A program made the translations under genes and the position numbers. A stretch of 64,000 bases of DNA, from the NCBI GenBank assembly GCA_948567375.1, contig OX419761.1, positions 25,210,243 through 25,274,242 on the forward strand. Reading direction: 5' to 3'. The stretch comes from Lunularia cruciata. Its lineage: Eukaryota > Streptophyta > Marchantiopsida > Lunulariales > Lunulariaceae. Below the pieces are notes generated by a model that saw nothing but the letters and a program-made list of their open reading frames with translations, did not search any database and was not told the DNA's origin. Below, in pieces: positions 24,238 to 35,452 of the stretch. How positions within the stretch are numbered: the first letter of the stretch is position 1; each line of letters starts with the position of its first letter.

Positions 24238-24345
24238 TTATTGGGACTTAGCCCCACTTTACCCCTTTGTCTTTTCCTTGTAAGGCTTGATGGTTTTTTC
24301 ATCGTTTTTATTTTCACTCAGGATCACGTTTTCTCCCATACAAAA
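24238..24345 (+). mobile_element. Old 3' tail of the RLE-type LINE
   Basis: It begins attgggacttagcccca and continues through ctttgtcttttccttgtaa and ggcttgatgg. The 3' third is badly diverged. No target duplication seen. Confidence 0.6.
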
Positions 24346-24411
24346 GAATTGAATCTAAATGTTAATGGATTACAACCCTCGTTATTCAACCTTCTTAAGT
24401 GCGGTAAGGCA

Positions 24412-24530
24412 GATTTCTTATCGATACTATTTAGACTTAACCCCATTTGGCTAAGTCTTTTGGCTCATCCTTGTACGGTTTGATGAGGTCTTCCATCCTC
24501 CTCCGTGTTTTCTGCATAATCGCCTTTTTC
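24412..24530 (+). mobile_element. 3' tail of the RLE-type LINE, slightly longer
   Basis: It starts upstream of the palindrome (cagatttcttatcgatact, matching the last codons of the LINE ORF), then gacttaacccca, ccttgtacggtttgatgag, gtcttccatcc and atcgcctttt. Diverged; target duplication not clear. Confidence 0.7.
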
Positions 24531-25740
24531 TCTCATTATTCAATCTAATGGAAACTGTTCACTTAGTAACAATGATGATTTAAGTAAATTTATTCTCAAA
24601 CTTGTAGGTATGTAGACAAAATTAAGCTATCTACCATGGGTTATTGAGCTATTCAGCGTCCATTTTAATCATTAAATCACAGATTAATAACCTTTTTGTA
24701 GAAAATTATTAAGCTGTATCTTAACATGATATTAATAATTTGCATATCTACTCATTTGATGTAGATAAGCAATGTCTCCTTAACATAGTTCTTGATCTTT
24801 TGTTAATTATATTACACAGATTTTAGAACTCTTTAGAATAAACTTTGTTGAGGGTGAAAATTATTTTAAGATCGATGGTGACATCGTCATCGTTACAAAG
24901 CTTAGAGAAACGACATTCGAAACCCCTGTTGCGCTTGATTTCTTATGCTACCAAGAAGAGTCTAAAAGAACGTTTGTCTATATGCCGTGACTATTAGAAA
25001 ATGTCAACATCGGATAGAAGGGACCATCGATGCCGATTTCTTCTTTGATGCAAGAGCTCGTGGCTCTCTGGATTCGATTCATTTCGTGGCACAGGGAGCC
25101 CGTTGGCGTTGGACATTCGTCAATTAGCGCTGCGTTCAACCTGCACAAAGTCACGTGACTGACTGCAACTAGCACCATACCGTCGTTTTACTTCAGATCC
25201 AATAATGGAGGTCAAGTTAGACCTGGACCATTTCTCTTTCCAGCAGGCCCTGCCTCCTTCTGTTGGACCCATCTTGAATCCCTGGATGGAGCACCGCCGC
25301 TCATTTCAAGTGATGCTTCGATTATAGTTTTCTGCACCACCTGTTGCAAACTTTATCAGAATGGGGCTTTTGAGCTCTGCCAGCAACGCACTAACCCTGC
25401 ACCCTACAATATTGTTGCACCTTCTGCCCTGTCTGAATGAATAGTCAATTATACAGGTTATATACAGTTAGACATCATATAATGAAATTTACGAGAGAGA
25501 GAATGGAGGTAAAGCAATATTTGGCGATTACTTTTAACTAGAACCGAAGTAAGAGTATCCTCTTTAAACTTTAAACTTTTATCCTTTAGATTTATGAAAT
25601 GGTCGGTAATGGAATGGACATTTAACACGTTTTAATTCCAGCTAATTTTACACATCTTTTACGGGGCAGATTTGTCATGGACACTTACACGTGTTAATTC
25701 TAGCTAATTTAACATATTTTTATAGGGTAAGTATGTCGTA

Positions 25741-25838
25741 GAGACTTTATTGAATTTAGCCTCATTTACCTATTTTATCTCACCCTTTATGGCTTGATGG
25801 GGTCTTCCATCCTTCGTGTTTTCTACGCGATCGCCTTT
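25741..25838 (+). mobile_element. 3' tail of the RLE-type LINE
   Basis: Begins gagactttattgaatttagcc and contains atggcttgatggggtcttcc, atccttcgtgttttctac and gcgatcgcctttt. Diverged at the palindrome. No confident target duplication. Confidence 0.7.
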
Positions 25839-26308
25839 TACTTTATAATGTCTATACATAATCCAGGTAAGGCGGTAGTGCGTTCTCTTTGGCATAGCAT
25901 CACTCGTGGCTTGCTTCAGTAATGAGTTGTTCCTCACCTTTTGGAGACTACGTCACCACGCCGCTGTACTGTTCCCAGAGGAGGAGAGGCACACTCCCAT
26001 CTTGTGGACTGCATTCGTTTCTACAGAAGAAGCTAATGCTTGCAGTAGTGCATCCCGTTGACTGATTTTTGGCTCCTTTTGGCGGCTGCTCGAGCTCCAT
26101 TGACTGTGCTGTTCCATTTGATAAATCTTCTGGAGACAGTTCCACCGCCCATCTTTGGGCAGAACACAGGTACACCGGGACCTCCTTCTGTCCAGGGAGC
26201 GTAAGGAAGGACTGGGGGATTCCGGAGTGTTCAAATCAGGAGCTGCCGTCTTTCTTTCAGTCCCGTGTTGAACTTCCAAAACTTTGAGTACATCTAAGTG
26301 TGATTATT

Positions 26309-26407
26309 GGGGCTTAGCCCCATGTTACCTTTTTTGTCTCTTCCTTGTACGGTTTGATGGGATCTTCCCATCTTTCATTTTTCCTACGCGGTCGCCTTCT
26401 TTCTTCT
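26309..26407 (+). mobile_element. 99-bp 3' tail of the RLE-type LINE with 12-bp TSD
   Basis: It runs from ggggcttagcccc to gcggtcgccttctttctt. It is flanked by a perfect 12-bp direct repeat, AGTGTGATTATT, at 26297-26308 and 26408-26419. The 5' truncation point is exactly at the start of the palindrome. Confidence 0.9.
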
Positions 26408-27885
26408 AGTGTGATTATTCCGGACCACACGTGGAAATAACTTTTCCTTTCAGGACAGGACCTTGCAGTCTTTCCGAAAGGGATCCTTAACCAATATGAA
26501 GCTCAAATTCCATAAAGTGAGACGTACTTTCCAGAACATACGTTACGACTTTGTTCGGAACTCCCAAATTGATACCATCGAAATTCCCTGTGAAGTGGCT
26601 ATATCCTTGAGGTCCATCCAGGTTCGGCTAGAATGCGGGGTATTGCGAACTGACGTCGCCATGTTCTGCTGTAAATTTCTTACCAGAAAGTAAGACGCTT
26701 CCAAAAGTCTATTATCATACTGTTCGAAGTTTCTAAATTCCGTCGGCTGATAGAACTCGTGTAATTTTGTTTTGCGCACCTCTTGCGAGTTGCGCATGAG
26801 TACTCGCACAACCCTAATACTTAGGGGTGAACGGTTAAGATCTCCGACCATTAGTGGATTCTTCTGTTCGCCCACGATATGTTAACGAGGAATAGAAGGA
26901 ATTTCCTCTAGCCTCTTGACTCTGCACTCACGCTCTTGGATGTTGTGTCGCCGCGTGGTATGTGTGTAAATTAAGCAGAAATGCAGTTGTCTTCTCAAAG
27001 TGTCTCTGGAAACGGGATGAAAGCGAGTGGACCAAGCAACGAACGCTGAAAGTCCCAGAAGTTACGTCATCATCACTGGTTACGTGAAAGTTTTGCTCCT
27101 TGGCCATATATGCAGACCCCCTTGTGTTACATATAATTTAAGAAACTGCTTGATTCTAGCAAGGCCAGTCTTTCGCAAACAGGTACCTCTAGAGTAAAGG
27201 TCTCAGAAGATCGAACTGTCGAGAGCCGGTCAGACCTATCCATCATGTCCCTTTACTTTAGACAACTGCAAAGTGAAACTCGGAGAAACAGGAAAACAAA
27301 TTTAGAATCAGACTCCTCCACCTCAATAGATTTCAAAGAAAATCTTTTTAGCATGAAGATTTCATTTAGAGGACTCTAAATCGATCTCTCCTCCTTGTTA
27401 AAACTTCACATTTCCATACCCCGTACTCATGCCATTAGCTGTCAACGAGAAAGCCATTTCCCACCGGCGTTGATTCTGGACCACGTAATTCTGGACCCAT
27501 AAGAGTGGTCATTTTAACAAAAGCGGGTTCTATTGAACCGTGTCAATAATGATTACGAGAATTTAAAATAATGGTGATCGGGCGAAAATGATACGGAACA
27601 CGAAAAGACCGCTAGATAAAAGAAAGAAAAAGGGTAAATTATAGTATTATTGAAAAGGGAATGGGTAAACACAACTTCACCTTTCTACCAAGTCTATCTC
27701 ACCGTACAATACCAATCTCACCATACTATACCAATCAATCTGATGGTTTTGTTTGACAAGATCTAAAGAGTAAGGAACAATAGTGAGTACTGGTGGAGTC
27801 TGGAGGACCTTGCCCCCAGCTGGGGCCTCTCAAAGAATTTCTATGTTTCCTAGGTTGTACTGTTCTGAATTGAAAGATTTGCACT

Positions 27886-30077
27886 CTATTGCATTAAACT
27901 GGAAATGATTGCTTGCCATGACCTCACCCCAACATTCATTCTGCAACATGTTCTAGTGATGTGGCCGAGCTCATGATAGACACTGCAATGGCTCTCACCA
28001 GAACTATTTTGAGAAGAACAACTCTCCACCAGCTGAAAGTGTGGAATTCTGCACTGTTTGTGTTGCACGACGTGTTCCAGAAGGTTGACCTCTTGGTTGT
28101 ACCGTTAAGGGATTATGAAGTCTTGCATAACAATCTCAACAAGAGCATATTTCATCATGTGTTGTTGATGGGGAGCAACTTTTCATGTTTTTGTTGAATA
28201 CATTCCATGATCTCTGCAAATGTTTGAAATTTCTGCATCGGTTGATTGGTGAATGGTTGTTGATGCCAACATTGCTTGTCTAAATGAAAAATTGACATGG
28301 ACACATTAGTATCTCTCTCTCCTTCATTTTTTTGATCTGATGTGAACAAGGAATCCACATTGTTGATGAGAACACATTGCTGCATTGATCATCCATTGAT
28401 TGAGAAAGTGACCTGTGTATTGTTTTGCGAGCTTCCCTCATTGCAAAGACTGAGATCTTCTTCATCACGTTTTCACACACAGGTTCCTCTCCATGGGATA
28501 AAAGAGATCAAGTTCATTGGTAATTGTTGGCATGGCTGATATTGGAGTGCTGCTGGTTGCAAGAAACTTCGAGCAACTCATAAACACCAAGTAAATCTTC
28601 ATTTGACCTCTAGATCCAACACTTCAACATGGCATGTGTACCTTCCACTCAAGAAGTTGATGTATGCCCAAAAAGCAGAATATGTCAAAGCCATATGGAA
28701 ACAAACTTCTCCTTGTGGCACACCCATGTTGTTGCAAGATAATGGATAATTGCACTAGAAATATTGCTGGTAAGTTGATGGATATTTTTTTGATTCTTCC
28801 TCACTTAAAGCAGAGATAATAGCTTACCATAACTGCATGAAGCTAATCCAAGAATCTTCAGAATTGAATGATGCATGTTGATTGGAAAGTATGTTCTTGT
28901 TAATGTGCCACACACAAAGCACATTGATTGAACATGGGAAAACCATTGATATTGCATTCATTAGTGCAAGTTCATGGTCCATCACAAAGACAAAGCAACA
29001 ACTAGCATCAATTCCAAGCTTTTTGCCAAAAGTCCTATGTAGCTTACCATAACTGCATGAAGCTAATCCAAGAATCTTCAGAATTGAATGATGCATGTTG
29101 ATTGGAAAGTATGTTCTTGTTAATGTGCCACACACAAAGCACATTGATTGAACATGGGAAAACCATTGATATTGCATTAATTAGTGCAAGTTCATGGTCC
29201 ATCACAAAGACAAAGCAACAACTAGCATCAATTCCAAGCTTTTTGCCAAAAGTCCTATGTAGCTTTCTCATTGCACAACAATAATCCTTAAAATTTTCTT
29301 GTCTAAAGAATAATAGACCATAATATAACAGGGTGAGTGTTCTTTTGTTGCTGAAACACTAATTCTATGCAACAAGTGCATTTTTTATTGCTTTGTTTTA
29401 TGTGTGGAATCCAAAGGCCAAATCTTGTTTGCATAGAATGTATGTGTGATTGCCTCGAGAGATTTTGCAACAATGAACATGTGGTTCAGATTTCCACAAT
29501 CATTGCATAGAAGGTAGTGGTTAACATAGTGCTCAATGAGTGCATCCAACAAGACCTCTATAGCAGATCATCCATCAAGCACTTTTCTTTTTTACCACAT
29601 TTCACGTTATAGATATCTTGCTTTGTTTCCCAACAACTTGTGTTGGTTTCACGGAGAGTACAAAGAACTTGACAATGCAATGCAAAATTTGCTCAATTGA
29701 TGTGCAATTTGTAACTTTGCAGCATAGAGGACTCTTGCACTTGGATATGCAGCAATGTCATCCACCGGCTTGTGATCCGAGTTCCACTTTCTTCTTTGCA
29801 AATGACCAATTGGAAAGAACAAAGTATGCAAACACTACTAGTGCTATGCAAGCAGACTTTGTAAGTGTTCTTACCACTGTGGACACAACGCCATTGTACA
29901 ATTTTTGATCAGAGCATCTCTCTTGTTGTATATGGTACATGTGCATCCAATTTTGGTTGCAAAACCTTCCAAATATGCATGAGATTGTAAAGCTGCAATG
30001 GCTTCATCAAGAGTGGTGTAAAAACATGGAGGAGATGCGTGCCAAGGCATACCAATAAGCAAGCAAATTATGAACAA
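27886..30077 (-). pseudogene. Mutator-like (MULE) transposase remnant
   Basis: Minus strand, N to C. The start (29871-30077) has FYTTLDEAIAALQSHAYLEGFATKIGC, like the FAR1/MULE N-terminal zinc region. A central stretch at about 29300-29560 carries broken DDE-region sequence. The clearest block (29044-29271) is CCFVFVMDHELALINAISMVFP followed by NVLCVWHINKNIL, the MULE core pattern (DRELALMNAI..VFP...LLC.WHI.KN). The C-terminal part (27886-28068) has CSVYHELGHITRTC, a zinc-knuckle tail usual in this family. MULE transposases cut and paste DNA elements with TIRs and 9-bp duplications. Stops, shifts and an internal tandem duplication make this copy non-functional. TIRs were not found. Confidence 0.8.
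28821..29260. repeat. 220-bp tandem duplication inside the MULE transposase
   Basis: 28821-29040 and 29041-29260 begin agcttaccataactgcatga and end aaaagtcctatgt. By eye they differ at only one base (gcattcattag against gcattaattag). The duplicated segment encodes the conserved DHELAL-to-CVWHI block, so the pseudogene carries it twice. 220 is not a multiple of 3. The near identity implies a recent event. Confidence 0.95.
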
Positions 30078-30973
30078 CCTGGAATAACAAACAAAAACAG
30101 ATTATGAGCAATTAGTGGTAACATACGCAAGCAGATTACAAGCAAGAAGGCAAGCAATCAACTTCTAATGAGGCAACTGAGAAGGCAAGCAATCAACCTC
30201 TTGTGAATAGTGAGACCTCAAGTGGGGGTGGCGAAGGACCCCACCATTACTAGCCATTGTTCTTTGGACGTGAAATCTAGTATTGTCAAACAGAACTATC
30301 AAATTGGTTGATATTAAGCCATGAGGTGGATTTGCTGAAAAGTAGAGGTGTATTTTCCAATTCCCTACTAAAAATTATAGTATATACATTAACTACCTTA
30401 ATGTACTAATTAAAAGTCGTTTTGTTCCTCCGCATCCTCTACTCAAACTGCACTCCTTTTGACATGTACGAGGCACTTTGGTTCAGAAATGCCTGTTTCT
30501 GTCAGCAACATGCTGCCCTGATTGGAAGCTTGATTTTCATAATACTCATGGAATGTGGGTCTTTTGGTAAATAATAAATATACAGGAACCATTCACTCAA
30601 AGACCAAAAGACCGGATTCCTTTCAATACCGCCGATATCTAGTCATTCCATTTAGATATTTCTGCAGAATGCTTCATAGTCTATACAAAGGGGAAAGAAC
30701 ATTCCTAAATCTATCTGATAGAGAAATGTAATGCTTACAGTAAGATATGAGAAGGTTGATGATGGTGAGCATGGAGATTTGATGAAATTACCCTTATATT
30801 AACCTGTCTTCACTCATCTCCTTGCCAACATATGACGAGAGTTCGTATCAATTTTAGGGTCAAAGAAAGACCAACTCCTAGAGACAAAGCATGCCAGGCG
30901 CAGTCAGTTATTCCCACTGTCAAAACTAACATCCTAGGATCGAAGCTCGAACCAAGCAAACTTGCGGAGAATA
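30078..30973. other. Intergenic, no supported gene
   Basis: Between the MULE remnant and the LINE copy. Nothing recognised except a short tandem phrase (gaaggcaagcaatcaac) near 30150-30200. Confidence 0.5.
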
Positions 30974-31798
30974 AGATAAAAGGCAACCGCGTAGGAAAAA
31001 TGAAGGATGTGAAGACCCCATTAAGCCGTAAAAGGGAGAGACAAAAAAGGTAACATGGGGCTAAGCCCCAATAGAGTCTGTATGAGAAATCTGCACTACC
31101 TCACCTAAGATATCCGAGCTATGCAAGTCGTACGGTCTACACACAACTAGAGCATCCGAAGAAACATCACCTAATGTGATTGCTCGCCCATGGATTGCAC
31201 CAGCCACTGCCCTCTGTAGAGCAATGGACACACGCTGTCTAAAATATGCTACAAAGTATGAGAGTGAGAGTGGTACCCCCTGACGCTTAACATGATAAGC
31301 TCTCACGCACTCCCTGACAAATGTGTCAAATGCTGTGTCCATTGCTCCATATACCTCCAAGGCTAGAGGAACAAAGAGGCGACCTCGCTGCATGCCCCTA
31401 TACTTGGAGACCTTGCAACCTGCTGCTGCACTCACCGCCCACCCAAGGGGATGGGTAATCACTCCTTCCAAAATTGTATCCCGCGTAGGGTCTGTGACCA
31501 CGACATCCGCTACTATCACCTGATCATCTCGGACCAAGTATAAGTCTGCCCTGACATGTGTCGTCTGCAACGTATACGAACGCTCCCTCCAAGCCAAGTA
31601 TCCACTCTCTCGCGCCATAGCAAACACTATGTCTCTAATGGCATCATGGGTAGCTATCCTCTGTCGTCCAAAAGGACACCGTGTCATGTGGACTGCCGCT
31701 GCATCTAGTGTAGAATCACACTCACAAGTGAGTAGTGAAGATGCAGATGGGTGGACCAAACCTAGGCAAAATCTCATCGCTGTAGAGAAAGTAGCCGG
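30974..31798 (-). mobile_element. 5'-truncated RLE-type LINE copy, 825 bp, 11-bp TSD
   Basis: It is flanked by a perfect 11-bp direct repeat, TGCGGAGAATA, at 30963-30973 and 31799-31809. On the minus strand it starts inside the protein-coding C-terminus, remains open to a TAG at 31061-31063, and ends with the tail shared by all other copies. A short TTTTATC follows before the target repeat in place of a poly-A. This is the best-preserved copy in the window and defines the family's 3' structure. Confidence 0.92.
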
Positions 31799-31921
31799 TG
31801 CGGAGAATACACTATGCACACTTACTGAATAGATTTCCATATTTGTTACAATGATTACACAAAAGTCTACTGGAGATTTTGCCGACCGTGGTTCTAAACA
31901 CTGCTCATAGATTTTATACAT
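31061..31921 (-). CDS. C-terminus of a non-LTR retrotransposon polyprotein (CCHC plus restriction-like endonuclease)
   Basis: A 286-codon frame of which residues 42-286 belong to the LINE; residues 1-41 are flanking DNA read through by chance, because the LINE begins at 31798. The retro part has a C-x-C...H...C cluster (Cys66, Cys68, His78, Cys82: CECDSTLDAAAVHMTRC), then RQRIATHDAIRDIVFAMA. A likely restriction-like nuclease core follows, RADLYLVRDDQVIVADVVVTDP, with Asp126 and Asp139 as candidate metal ligands. A zinc motif followed by an R...HD helix and a PD-(D/E)xK-like core is the arrangement of R2-type, RLE-encoding LINEs, where the domain nicks target DNA. The RT is missing by 5' truncation. 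The protein ends SIGA, with the TAG inside the GC-rich palindrome. The frame is intact, so insertion is recent, but the fragment cannot retrotranspose alone. Confidence 0.7.
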   Translation of the reverse strand: MYKIYEQCLEPRSAKSPVDFCVIIVTNMEIYSVSVHSVFSAPATFSTAMRFCLGLVHPSASSLLTCECDSTLDAAAVHMTRCPFGRQRIATHDAIRDIVFAMARESGYLAWRERSYTLQTTHVRADLYLVRDDQVIVADVVVTDPTRDTILEGVITHPLGWAVSAAAGCKVSKYRGMQRGRLFVPLALEVYGAMDTAFDTFVRECVRAYHVKRQGVPLSLSYFVAYFRQRVSIALQRAVAGAIHGRAITLGDVSSDALVVCRPYDLHSSDILGEVVQISHTDSIGA

Positions 31922-32794
31922 TGCCTTCCTGGTTATTGCGTCTTCCTCCGCTTCTAAATAAAAATTCCTTATGATAGAGATCTTTACATGTATTATAGTT
32001 TCAATTTGGAAAGTTATGGAATGGGTATGGTGATCTTTACATAATTACCCATTAAAAATTAAAGGGACACTTATAGCGACGACTGTGAATGAACACGTCC
32101 AGAAATGAACAGTAATGATTAGAAAAGGAATGTTAATATCTAGAGAAAGGACAGAGATCTAATAATACGTAATGATTCATCTCCAAGCACACCCCATTAA
32201 CTATCATGGAACCAACCTAAAAGGTTCGAGGAATATCACGGTTGTCGCAACTAGCCTAGGCTAGTTTTTAGATTTATTATAAAGAAAAGACACTTCGATT
32301 TTTCACTTGCTATGTTTACCTCTTATTTTTCACAGAAAATTTTCACCCTGTAGAGATCACTGGATTTAAATCTTCATCGACCTGCGCTCCTGTTCCATTA
32401 ATGGCCCTTCCTTCATCTCTGTCCGATATACGCGTAGCAGATCTGTATCGCATCCTGCTGTAATAAATGCAGTGTCACATATTAGTTTACATATTTTAAA
32501 ATGTAAGTCACTCTACATAATGCTTTGTTCTTTTTACATGTTGCGTATAGTCTTGATTTCTTTTTATCTACTTGCCCTTTCCTTGGAATCTTGATTCTTC
32601 CTTTCTTTGTGCACTTTACACGATGTGTCTGTATTCCTTTTGTCCTTCTCCCACCGGGTATACTTGTGGAGCTCCTGACCATTCTCTAAACTCCCCGGTT
32701 GTAATCAGTTGCGACGATATATTGGGGTTTGGGGATTCAGTTCGGGAATTTCCGAAATTACTGCACGAATGGGTAACCATAAACGAAAATAATA

Positions 32795-34827
32795 GGGAAG
32801 AAGGCGACCGCGTAGGAAAAACGAAGGATGGGAAGACCCCATCAGGCCGTACAAGGGAGAGACAAAAAAGTTAACATGGGGCTAAGCTCCAATATGGTCT
32901 ATATGAGAAATCTGCCCTACAGCACCTCCGACATCCAAGCTATGCACGTTGTATGGTCTACACATAACTGGAACATCCAAAGAAACATCACCTAATGTGA
33001 TTGCTCTCCTATGGATTGCACCAGCCACTGCTCTTTGTAGAGCAGAGGACACATGCTATCTAAAATATGCTACAAAGTATGAGAGTGAGGGTGGTACCCC
33101 TTGATGCCTAACATGATAAGATCTTGCGCACTCCTTGACAAATGGTCAAATGTCGTGTCCATCGCTCCATGTAACTCCAAGGCTAGAGGAACAAAGAGGT
33201 GACCTCACTACATGCCCATATACTTGGAGACCTTACGACATGCTGCTGCACTCGCTCTCCCATCCAAGGGGATGGGTAATCACTCCTTCTGACATAGTAT
33301 ATCGTGTAGGGTCCGTAACCACAACATCCGCTATTGTCACCTGATCATCTCGGACCAAGTATAAGTCTACCCTAACATGTGTCATCTACAAAGCATAGGA
33401 ACGCTACCTCCAAGCCAAGTATCCACTCTCTCATGCGATAGCAAACACTATGTGCCTAATGGCATCCTCTATCCTCCAAAAGGACACCGTGTCATGTGGA
33501 CCGCTGTTGCATCTAGTGTAGAACCACACTCACAAGTGAGTAATGAAGATGTAGATGGGTGTACCAAACCTAGGCAAAATCTTATTGCTGTAGAGAAAGT
33601 AATTGGTGCGAGTCGGAATGCCCTAATGCACTATCGAGCTAGGATCCAAGAGCCTGCACCTTTGCCGGAGCAAGAGCAAAGACGTGCTCTAGTAACCTAA
33701 GGAATGGACAAGTCGACTAAGAGAGAATGTAATGTATGCTCACACTGGCGCTCCATCAAGGAAGACTATAAACCTGACGATAGTGAAGCAAAAGGTGGAA
33801 AATCCTCTTGTGCTCGTGGAGATAGACTATCTCTCGTCTGCCACAATAACACCTAGAGAGAAAAGGATCCTCCCTCCACCTCTATGACATAAGTCTCCAG
33901 CCAGCCTATCAGCAACCACAAAACAAGAGGAAAGTACGGGTGCAAAGAGAGCCCAACTACCCAAAAATGCTATAAGCACCATCTCCTCCATAAATAACAA
34001 GCCAACCCCACCACATGAGATTGGCAGAGCTGTCTATCTACGTGCCAAATCCCCTATCACACAATCAAAAGTCCTTGGTCCAATAATATCACCAAAGACT
34101 CCCATAATCCTCCTATCAAATACTCTCAACCGTGATAGGAAGGACGATGAGGGGGGAACTGTACGGATGAGGTACGATGGTCGACGAGCAATACTGGAGG
34201 AGAGTATACCAAATGCCACCTGTGGATCTCCTACTAATGGATGGTCATCCACATGGAGAACATCCTCAGCAAGGGCAGCGTCTAAGAACAATGAACAATG
34301 AAATATAAAGCCCGAAAGACCCTTAAAGCCCAAAGACCAAAGAAGCATGTGACAAAATCCACCGATCCTACTGGCACTCCAAGAACACGAAGTCTATATG
34401 TGGATGTGATACACCTCTCTGGAAACTCAAGGTGGGGAGGGATACCTAAAGGGGACCATGCCCTACACTTTGACACCTTGACTCTCAAGCCTACTAGATG
34501 TAGCTTGGTAGTCAAGTAGTCAAAGACCTGCCTTATCTGATCTACATGGCTTATGATTTGTGTATCATCTGCCAAGGAGTGAAATACACAACCTGGCATG
34601 GCCAAAGTAGTAGATATGAGAGCTCTAAAGTGAGCCATGGTAAATAAAAGCCCCCCCAAAAGATCTCTCTGACATGTACAAACATCCGACTCCAAGACAG
34701 TGAACCCCTCTTGTGAACAACCATGTTGGTAGTAAAGGGAAGCAAGAGAGCTATAAAAAGACCACATAAAATGAATGAGACTCGCCAAGGATCCACCAGC
34801 CTCTCTAAGCTCAAAACCAAAAAAATT
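32795..34827 (-). mobile_element. 5'-truncated RLE-type LINE copy, about 2.0 kb
   Basis: Same family as 30974-31798, but reaching up into the RT. The 3' tail is at 32801-32895 (gcgaccgcgtaggaaaaac to ggggctaagctccaatat on the plus strand). A candidate 9-bp target duplication AAAATAATA lies at 32786-32794 and 34828-34836; it is low-complexity, so the exact ends are less certain than in the other copy. Confidence 0.8.
32896..34827 (-). pseudogene. RLE-type LINE reverse transcriptase and C-terminal domain, decayed
   Basis: From high to low coordinates: the RT palm (34282-34820) with LLGGLLFTMAHFRALISTT, the active-site box FHSLADDTQIISHVDQI (LADD in place of YADD), GLRVKVSKCRAWSPLG and RLRVLGVPVGS. 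Then the RT thumb/connection (34034-34348), with LHVDDHPLVGDPQVAFGIL and RRPSYLIRTVPPSSSFLSRLRVFD. Then the CCHC/nuclease C-terminus (about 33600-32900), recognisable by alignment with 31061-31798 but broken by stops and indels. This joins the RT to the C-terminal domain and confirms that both copies belong to one non-LTR element. Confidence 0.8.
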
Positions 34828-34889
34828 AAAATAATAAAGGAGATGACTTAATGTCAGATTGACCAGGTTCACTATTTCATTTAACTTCA

Positions 34890-35435
34890 ATTGAAAGAAA
34901 GCTCAACAGAAATGTCCAAGAAAATTGATCCCAATAATCAACTAAAATTTAGAAATTTGAACATTCCTCTAAATTAAATCAATTCCTTTCAATGCACTCC
35001 ATGAATTTATGCAAGATCGCCCCAAAAAATGGAAAAAGGGATTGCATAGAAACAAAAAGGATAAATTTATGTAAGATCACCCGAATGAGACGGGAAAAGG
35101 ATCGTGTAAAAAACACAAAGACAAGAAGACCCAATCAAACCATACAAAGATGAGACAAAAAAGATAAAGTGGGGCTAAAACCCCCTAGTATTGATATGAA
35201 AATATACCCTACCAACCCTAAGATATCACCCATATAATATACAAAGGAATGCAATTTGTTCTTTGGACTCCGTTATTGGCTAATCAAAACCCAATTATCT
35301 TCATTTAACTCATTTAAGAGAGTATGAAGTTTTGGGCTGAAACTTGATGCTCTTATCTTTTGCCCGGTCCAAAATTTTAGCACGAGCGGTTTCTTTCAAG
35401 TGGGAAAGGAAAATATATTTTTCAGCGGTACATTA
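34890..35435. other. Intergenic with LINE tail and a short tandem duplication
   Basis: No gene recognised. A 59-bp unit is roughly duplicated at about 35003-35062 and 35063-35122 (atttatgcaagatcgccc and atttatgtaagatcaccc), the second running into the LINE tail at 35085-35240. Confidence 0.5.
35085..35240 (-). mobile_element. Old 3' tail of the RLE-type LINE
   Basis: Plus-strand landmarks: cgtgtaaaaaacac, agaagacccaatcaaacc, agagatgagacaaaaaag-like sequence, gtggggctaaaaccccc, then accctaagatatcaccc, matching the last codons of the LINE ORF. Diverged; no target duplication seen. Confidence 0.7.
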
Positions 35436-35452
35436 GGGGGTTTCAGAAATAG
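35436..35452 (+). repeat. Harbinger left terminal inverted repeat
   Basis: GGGGGTTTCAGAAATAG preceded by TTA. It is an exact inverted match of the right end at 44581-44597. Subterminal attgttacaaagt (about 35485) also occurs near the right end (about 44515), there in direct orientation. Confidence 0.8.

Larger units (their letters stand above)
23164..27885. other. Intergenic, no supported gene, four LINE tails
   Basis: No ORF here shows a recognisable domain. Frames at 25953-26279 (minus) and 26543-26875 (minus) exceed 100 codons but have no motif and overlap other frames. Four 3' tails of the RLE LINE lie at about 24238, 24412, 25741 and 26309. Confidence 0.5.

Noticed and set aside
25953-26279. 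108-codon minus-strand ORF beside a LINE tail
   Set aside because: No recognisable motif and overlapping ORFs of similar length in the other frames; coding support is absent.
24238-26407. The repeated tails as a SINE family
   Set aside because: Copies at 30974 and 32795 extend the same tail into LINE coding sequence, and 5' ends of short copies vary, which fits truncation better than a SINE.
31799-31921. First 41 residues of the 286-codon LINE frame as part of the protein
   Set aside because: The 11-bp target repeat at 31799-31809 shows the LINE starts at 31798; the earlier codons are flanking DNA that happens to be open.
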